NCBI GenBank assembly: GCA_030180135.1
Contig: CM058236.1
Span: 56,571,728 to 56,635,727 of the forward strand
DNA: 64,000 bases
Direction: 5' to 3'
Source: Orychophragmus violaceus
Lineage: Eukaryota > Streptophyta > Magnoliopsida > Brassicales > Brassicaceae
Below are positions 59,040-64,000 of this stretch, one piece after another (position 1 is the first letter of the stretch; the number at the start of each line of letters is the position of its first letter). The notes beneath the pieces were generated by a model. The model made no database searches, had not been told where the DNA came from, and saw only the letters and a list, made by a program, of their open reading frames with translations. The translations under genes and the position numbers were made by a program.

Positions 59040-60266
59040 GTGAGAGCAAAGGAATTTGAGATGAAATCTGAGAAGAAGCTCAATGGATGGGTTCATATCT
59101 AAGTACGAGGATGTTGCCGATCTCCTCGAAAAATCTGACAATTCCAATACGCTTGCCTAATCAAGTAATTTCTTTTCTCAGCCGACCTTTTTGGTTTGCT
59201 TGATTTTCATTTTCATGTGATCCGTCGTCGATTCCGTTCTGGGTGCTTGAGACTTTGACTTAGGTTATGAGTTATGGTGATCGATCCATGGTCACGTCAC
59301 AAGCAGAGTCAGTCATTGGTTTTAGGCCTATTTAATTTTTAAGAGATTATTGTATAAGTTCCCGATTGGGTTCTTTTTGATTGATTTAATAGTTTTATGT
59401 GCACTTTTCCCACAATGTATCCTTCTAATGTGTTATATGTATGATTGTTCAGGGGATCAAGCTGGAAAGGAAATCTTTCGATTCAGCTTCTTCTTTCCAG
59501 AATGTAATTCAACAACATGCAAGCCTAGAAATGAAATCTTTCGATTCAGCTTCTTCTTTGGATCATGGAGATAAATTCTCTAATAAGAAGAGTATAAGCC
59601 ACTCTTCTCAAAGCCATCCGCTTTCTCTCAGTGATGACGATATAATCCCGCTACCTCCTCCGATGGGTATGGCTTACATATATACCATTGTTGATTACTT
59701 ATAATAGTAGTTGTGTCGTATGGTTTAGGTCTTAGTAGTAGAAGTGAACAATAGATGTATCTAAATTTTGCGTTTATTAAGGAGTAACATCGGTTGCAAC
59801 AAGGATCTAAATCAATATCTTACTGTTGCAGAGTTTCAGTGAAGGGTCTTCTGGTTCTGAACTGGACGCAATCGACATCAAGAAGAAATTTCAACTTCTC
59901 TATGACTACAACGTATTGCTTGGTAAGTTGCCTGCTTCTTTGGCTTTGAGCTTCCTTTTGGGTGTCTCTGCAGCTATGGCCATTAATTGATGCGTGTATA
60001 ACAACAAACAACATCAACATCCGATCGTTGGCTCCTGATATACAAAGTCTTTGTATGGTTTGTTCATCTGTCGATGCTTTGATGATTTCTAACGTCTAAT
60101 TATTGGCAGGAACTGGATCCAACTTTTACAGGAACACCAGAATGCAAATTCGTATCGGTAAGGCTTAAAACTGAGTTTTGTAGTGATTATGGGAGTATAG
60201 CTTACATAAAATATGCTAAATTAAGTGTTTTATTCCCACGAAGAAGACATTGCCAAGCTCACAGAC
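59040..60266 (+). pseudogene. Chimeric alpha-SNAP pseudogene interrupted by gypsy element B
   Basis: Alpha-SNAP pieces occur in the right order. VRAKEFEMKSEKKLNGW and, one phase on, SKYEDVADLLEKS match its first exon (59040-59160). DQAGK follows an acceptor near 59452. ELDPTFTGTPECKF is near 60112-60155. EEDIAKLTD runs 60240-60266, where the gypsy LTR cuts in. Alpha-SNAP loads NSF onto SNARE complexes in vesicle fusion. The central exons are missing. In their place are unrelated exon-like pieces (59468-59690, with KSFDSASS twice, and about 59832-59925, ELDAIDIKKKFQLLYDYN). A frameshift and TAA codons disable it. Confidence 0.75.
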
Positions 60267-61438
60267 TGATATACCATGGATTTTACCGGTTTTAACCATG
60301 GTATATGCCTTATTTATCGAGTCTTATGTTATGTTTTGGAGTCTTTTTAGTATGTTTACAGGTTTAGACACATTTGGAGCATAATTGGAGATTTTGGAGC
60401 TGTTTGGTGTATTTTGGAGATTTGGTCCGAGAGACAGAGTTCACTGCCCAGTTTTGAAGACTGCGTCGATCGTTGCACACCTGCATCGATCGTTGCATAT
60501 GCGAATGGGCCAGACTCGCCGATTTAATGAAGAATGCTGATTTTGCAGAAAAGCCCAGATATTTACACAGAAGCCCAAAACGTGTTTTAGCTATTATATA
60601 AGGGTTTTAAGCCATTGTTTAGGCTACGCTTTACTTTAAGTCTTATTTTATTTCAGAGAGAGTTAGGGGCTGATCCTGCTCTTGAAAGAGAGAGGATTTT
60701 GAACCCCAGATCTTTTCTTTGTTTTATGATATTTGGTTTTCTATTCAAGATATTTTCTGTTTCGATGATTATGTCTGAGTAGATTACCTGTTAAGTTTAG
60801 GGATTCTCATTAGGGATTTCATGGAGTTATAGTTTAATTAATTAGTAGGGATTCATATCTGCTAGTTCTTTGTTTAGGTTGTTCTTAATGCTTAATCTGA
60901 ACTGGCCACTTAGATTATGATGTTAGGCTGATTAATGCAGCGGAAGTTGGTTAATTTAGCTAGAAAGAACCTAGATAAGCAATTAAACTGTTCGCAAACG
61001 GAAGTTTGGTTCAGGTTAATTGTGAACATATCAAACTTGGAATTAAAGCTGGTTTAATCTGTTAGTTCTCGCAAACGAAAGTTTGGTTTGCTGCACTTAA
61101 ACTTAGAGAATTATCGCAAAGGAATTTGGTTAATTCTATATCTGTGTTTGAGTTCTAGAACAGTTTCTGATTGGATTTCGACTGTTTGATTGCTTGTGTT
61201 CCTGATTTCCTGAGAACTCCCTAGACTTAACGCTTCGCTTCCTTGCTCACAAAACTCGCCTGCTACTGATTTACTTTTCTGCTCTGCTTTTAGTTTAATC
61301 ATCTTTGCTTTCTCCTAGTTTAATCACTTCTGTTTTTATCTATCGTTGACCAGAGTCCCTGTGGATTCGATACCCTAAGTACTACAACTACATCACTGTG
61401 CACTTGCAGTTAGTATAGGGATAAAACTAGACCTATCA
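60267..61438 (+). repeat. 5' LTR of gypsy-type element B (1172 bp)
   Basis: TGATATACC to ACCTATCA, matching 1219-2424 with indels. It has two motif cores (60466 and 60486, 20 bp apart) against four in copy A. Confidence 0.92.
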
Positions 61439-61444
61439 AGTTTT

Positions 61445-61462
61445 TGGCGCCGTTGCCGGGGA
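61445..61462 (+). other. Primer binding site (tRNA-Asp)
   Basis: TGGCGCCGTTGCCGGGGA is the exact complement of the 3' end of plant tRNA-Asp, the primer of Athila and Tat-type gypsy elements. Confidence 0.93.
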
Positions 61463-61679
61463 CTCTTTTGAATCCTCGATAGATTTGAACTTAGGGTTTA
61501 GACTAGGATTTTCGTTTTTAATTTTTGCTACTAATTTTTTTCTTTTTCTGTTCTTGCGTTTCAGGTACGCCTGTAATCGCTTTGCATCGATCGACACTGT
61601 CCTGTGTGTCGATCGTTGCATTCTCGAGCTTGCATCGATCGACGCTACTCTGCATCGATCGGCACAGTGCGAAAGAATA

Positions 61680-62894
61680 ATGGGAATGATGGAACAGATG
61701 TTGGAAAATCAGCAGAATAACTCGTTCTGCGGAGGCTATGGTTCCTATTCATTCACCAGAGATTATGAATCTCCATCATATCAGCCTGTTCCTCCTCAAA
61801 ATAAACAATATGGTAAGCTGATAAGTATGATGGAGCAGTTACTGGAAAGATATGAAGAGGAGAGGAACTACATAAATGGTCCTGGGTTTCAAGGAAACAG
61901 AGCTTATGAGAGCAAGATAGAATCCATGATGGAGCAGTTGCTAGAGGATCAGGCTAAGATTGCTGCAAACTTCGACAGGAAGCTGGAAGCTATACATGGA
62001 AATCTGAATGGGAAGTTTGAATACTTGAGCACACATTTGAAGAAGCTAGATGTCCAAGTTCAACAAACAGCTGGAGCAATAGAAAGGCGTAATGAAGCTA
62101 GGAAAGCTGAACAGTGTAGATCCATCAAAGCTGTGACCTTAAGGGATGAGATTGAGTTGCTAGGTGAAGAAGAGAGCATAATCTCGGATTTTCTAGATGA
62201 ATATTGTCTGCCTGATACATGCATCGATCGACACCCCCTTAGTGACGATCGACACGCCATTCTGACGGCAATTTCGAGTTCTTTCGAGAAACAGAATCGC
62301 CTTGCATCGATCGACACACATTATGCAACGATCGACACAGAACGCACACATGTCCAGAAACCTGCAACAATGCCAGAACGAGCTTACAAGCCCCCGGTGC
62401 CATATCCTAAGGTTCCTAAACCTTCCGGACAAGAGCTAGAAGTGGCTAACTGCATGAAAGTGATGGATAAGAAGGTGAATGAAATACCACCAGTTGAAGC
62501 TTCGCGAGTTCATGCAAAGAAGATGATCTCCACTGAAGGTGATCTGGAAGAAGAAGTTCAGATTGGTGGAACTACAGTATCTGATAGTGGAAAGAAGAAG
62601 ATAGCGGTTCCTCTTGAACCTGCTCTAACATCTTCAGAGCCTGCAACTGCTCATAAGCAGAAAGCTCCAGATATCAGACCTGCACCAAAGGTAAAGTATA
62701 AATCACCTAAGCTTAAATCTCCTGACCGCATTGCTTTGAATGCAGGAAAACGCAGTAGACCGCCCAAGCTTCGCTCCCGCCCTGATTCTGATTTCTCTTT
62801 CCTTGGAAAGCCTCATGATCATAATGCCTATACACCTCCTTGGATGAAGAGATATTCACAGAGACACTCAAAGTCTCTGTTGAAACCACCATGA
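61680..62894 (+). CDS. Gag-like protein of gypsy-type element B
   Basis: From the first ATG (61680) the frame encodes 404 residues. Upstream it is open to 61485 without a Met. It has three repeats of a MMEQ(M/L)LE motif (about residues 3, 45 and 83). A coiled-coil region with NGKFEYLSTHLKKLDVQVQQT resembles the C-terminal part of Athila-type gag. A Pro/Lys-rich basic tail follows. No zinc knuckle is visible. Several SIDT-type peptides are encoded by the TCGATCGACAC motif (62224, 62245, 62307 and 62328). It may bind element RNA. Function is inferred. Confidence 0.65.
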   Translation: MGMMEQMLENQQNNSFCGGYGSYSFTRDYESPSYQPVPPQNKQYGKLISMMEQLLERYEEERNYINGPGFQGNRAYESKIESMMEQLLEDQAKIAANFDRKLEAIHGNLNGKFEYLSTHLKKLDVQVQQTAGAIERRNEARKAEQCRSIKAVTLRDEIELLGEEESIISDFLDEYCLPDTCIDRHPLSDDRHAILTAISSSFEKQNRLASIDTHYATIDTERTHVQKPATMPERAYKPPVPYPKVPKPSGQELEVANCMKVMDKKVNEIPPVEASRVHAKKMISTEGDLEEEVQIGGTTVSDSGKKKIAVPLEPALTSSEPATAHKQKAPDIRPAPKVKYKSPKLKSPDRIALNAGKRSRPPKLRSRPDSDFSFLGKPHDHNAYTPPWMKRYSQRHSKSLLKPP

Positions 62895-64000
62895 ATCCAA
62901 TCTCTTTCCAATAGTCAAGCTAATGACTAAAAACAAGCGCTGAGTGGGAGGCAACCCACTGTTAGGTTCGTTTTTGTTTTTGTTTCCATTCGTTTTGATT
63001 TGGTATTTTTAATTTTTCTGTTTAAGTGTGTTCAGAGCTGAGGGAAACAGGAATAATCGCATTGCATCGATCGACACACATTGCACATCGGTCGATGCAG
63101 TCGCGATTTACGGTTTAACGAATTGATTGCGGTTCAGACATCGGTTATCTACATAACCGCGAGCGATAATCACCTTGCATCGATCGACACACATTGCACA
63201 TCGGTCGACGCAGGGCGACGACAGGTAAGTATTCTGCAACTTTTCGGTTTGTTCTTCAATTTGATTATTCTTTCACCGAGCTCATGCTTCGATTACACTG
63301 GGGACATTGTAGTTTAAGTGTGGGGGAGGAAGCTACTGACGCACGCTTTTGTTTTCTTAGTTTTTCAAAATTTGTTTTATTGAGTCAAAATTTGTATGAA
63401 ACTATGATTTTTCGAGGAAACTTTTCGCTTGAACAGGAACTAAGTGACCATTGGACAGACTTGCAGAGCCTCTATGACTGTTAGAAAACCCAGACACAGA
63501 TCAGCCTACTGAGGACACCCACATCACTTCAGGTATCAGAGGATCCTTTTACTGACTTCAATTTAATACTGACTTAGATTTCTCACCTAAGGGCTTGGTA
63601 TACTTTGTGTCGGATTCCCTTGTTAGTTCTGACACAGCCTGTCAACCTATCCTATTTAGTTCCCTTCTCCCCTTCTATAAAGTAAAAAAATAATAATAAT
63701 AAACTGAGGATGAGTTAGTAACTCCGAAGTGGTCATGGGAAGGGTAGCAAACACTATTTTCTCTCATGTGATCCATGGAATGTGTCCAAAGTACACCCCA
63801 TAACGGGAAGAACACTGATAAAAAAAAATAAAATGATACCCAGTGGGGAAAAATCAGTTGTTAAAGAAGGGAAAGAGAAGAAAGGGACTAGAGAAAGATA
63901 GTATGGTGGTCTAGAGCTGATAAGGTAAGAATCCATGTGCCCTTTGATCGATACTCCTTAGGTGAGACCGCACTTAAATACTTGCAGAAGTCAGTAGGGT
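62895..64000 (+). other. 3' non-coding internal region of gypsy-type element B
   Basis: Homologous to 1-980. Motif pairs start at 63067/63088 and 63180/63201, both 21 bp apart. A polypurine-like AAGTGTGGGGGAGG recurs near 63312. No frame is supported. Confidence 0.8.

Larger units (their letters stand above)
60267..64000 (+). mobile_element. Pol-less gypsy-type element B (runs off window)
   Basis: Same family as element A at the window start. It has a 5' LTR, a tRNA-Asp primer site, one gag-like frame, the segment GGGAGGCAACCCAC typical of Athila-type elements after gag (about 62947), and then non-coding sequence. Aligned with element A, the internal region should end about 240 bp beyond the window, giving roughly 2.8 kb with no protease, integrase or reverse transcriptase. 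It inserted in an alpha-SNAP exon; the left duplication is probably CAGAC (60262-60266). Confidence 0.88.

Overview
The window is plant nuclear DNA from the family Brassicaceae. It holds introns with GT-AG borders, a leucine aminopeptidase whose exons read almost like Arabidopsis LAP1, a neighbouring CYP71B-type P450, Arabidopsis/Brassica-style Helitron ends and tRNA-primed LTR retrotransposons. Gene density is very low. Only two host genes look intact, CYP71B6-like at 25888-27542 (+) and LAP1-like at 28011-30419 (-). They are arranged tail to tail, as I recall for At2g24180 and At2g24200 in Arabidopsis.

Region 1, 1-23757, is a nest of transposable elements. A pol-less Ty3/gypsy-type element ends with its 3' LTR at 2424. 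Beside it lies a decayed CACTA (En/Spm) element with a TNP2 transposase pseudogene (2807-18538, in three pieces) and a second-gene pseudogene (18609-21620). The TNP2 gene is split first by a young full-length Ty1/copia element in minus orientation (3259-11087, 5-bp duplication GTTGA). It is split again by a second, non-autonomous CACTA element (13130-17470, 3-bp duplication AGT). Degenerate telomere-like sequence and an unrecognised gene remnant follow.

Region 2, 23758-34560, is the host-gene island. A MITE sits just upstream of the P450. A near-perfect hairpin element sits in the LAP1 promoter. Further out is a cluster of inverted-repeat elements whose cores are degenerate telomere-like repeats.

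Region 3, 34561-50338, is AT-rich repeat territory. It holds a long foldback element carrying tRNA-like A and B boxes in both arms, a hAT MITE with 8-bp duplications, decayed RPA1/DUF223-like OB-fold gene fragments on the minus strand, and a non-autonomous Helitron (46887-48871).

Region 4, 50339-64000, has a second copia element (50339-57489) whose LTRs are about 99% identical although its pol is ruined. A chimeric alpha-SNAP pseudogene follows. It is interrupted by a second copy of the pol-less gypsy-type element (60267 to beyond the window end).

The most unusual signal runs across the element families. A palindromic 8-mer core (TCGATCGA or TCGGTCGA, usually inside GTGTCGATCGACAC or TGCATCGATCGACAC) recurs dozens of times in LTRs, 5' leaders and gag-proximal sequence of both copia elements and both gypsy copies. 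It usually occurs in pairs whose cores start exactly 21 bp apart. I know of no described system that explains this.
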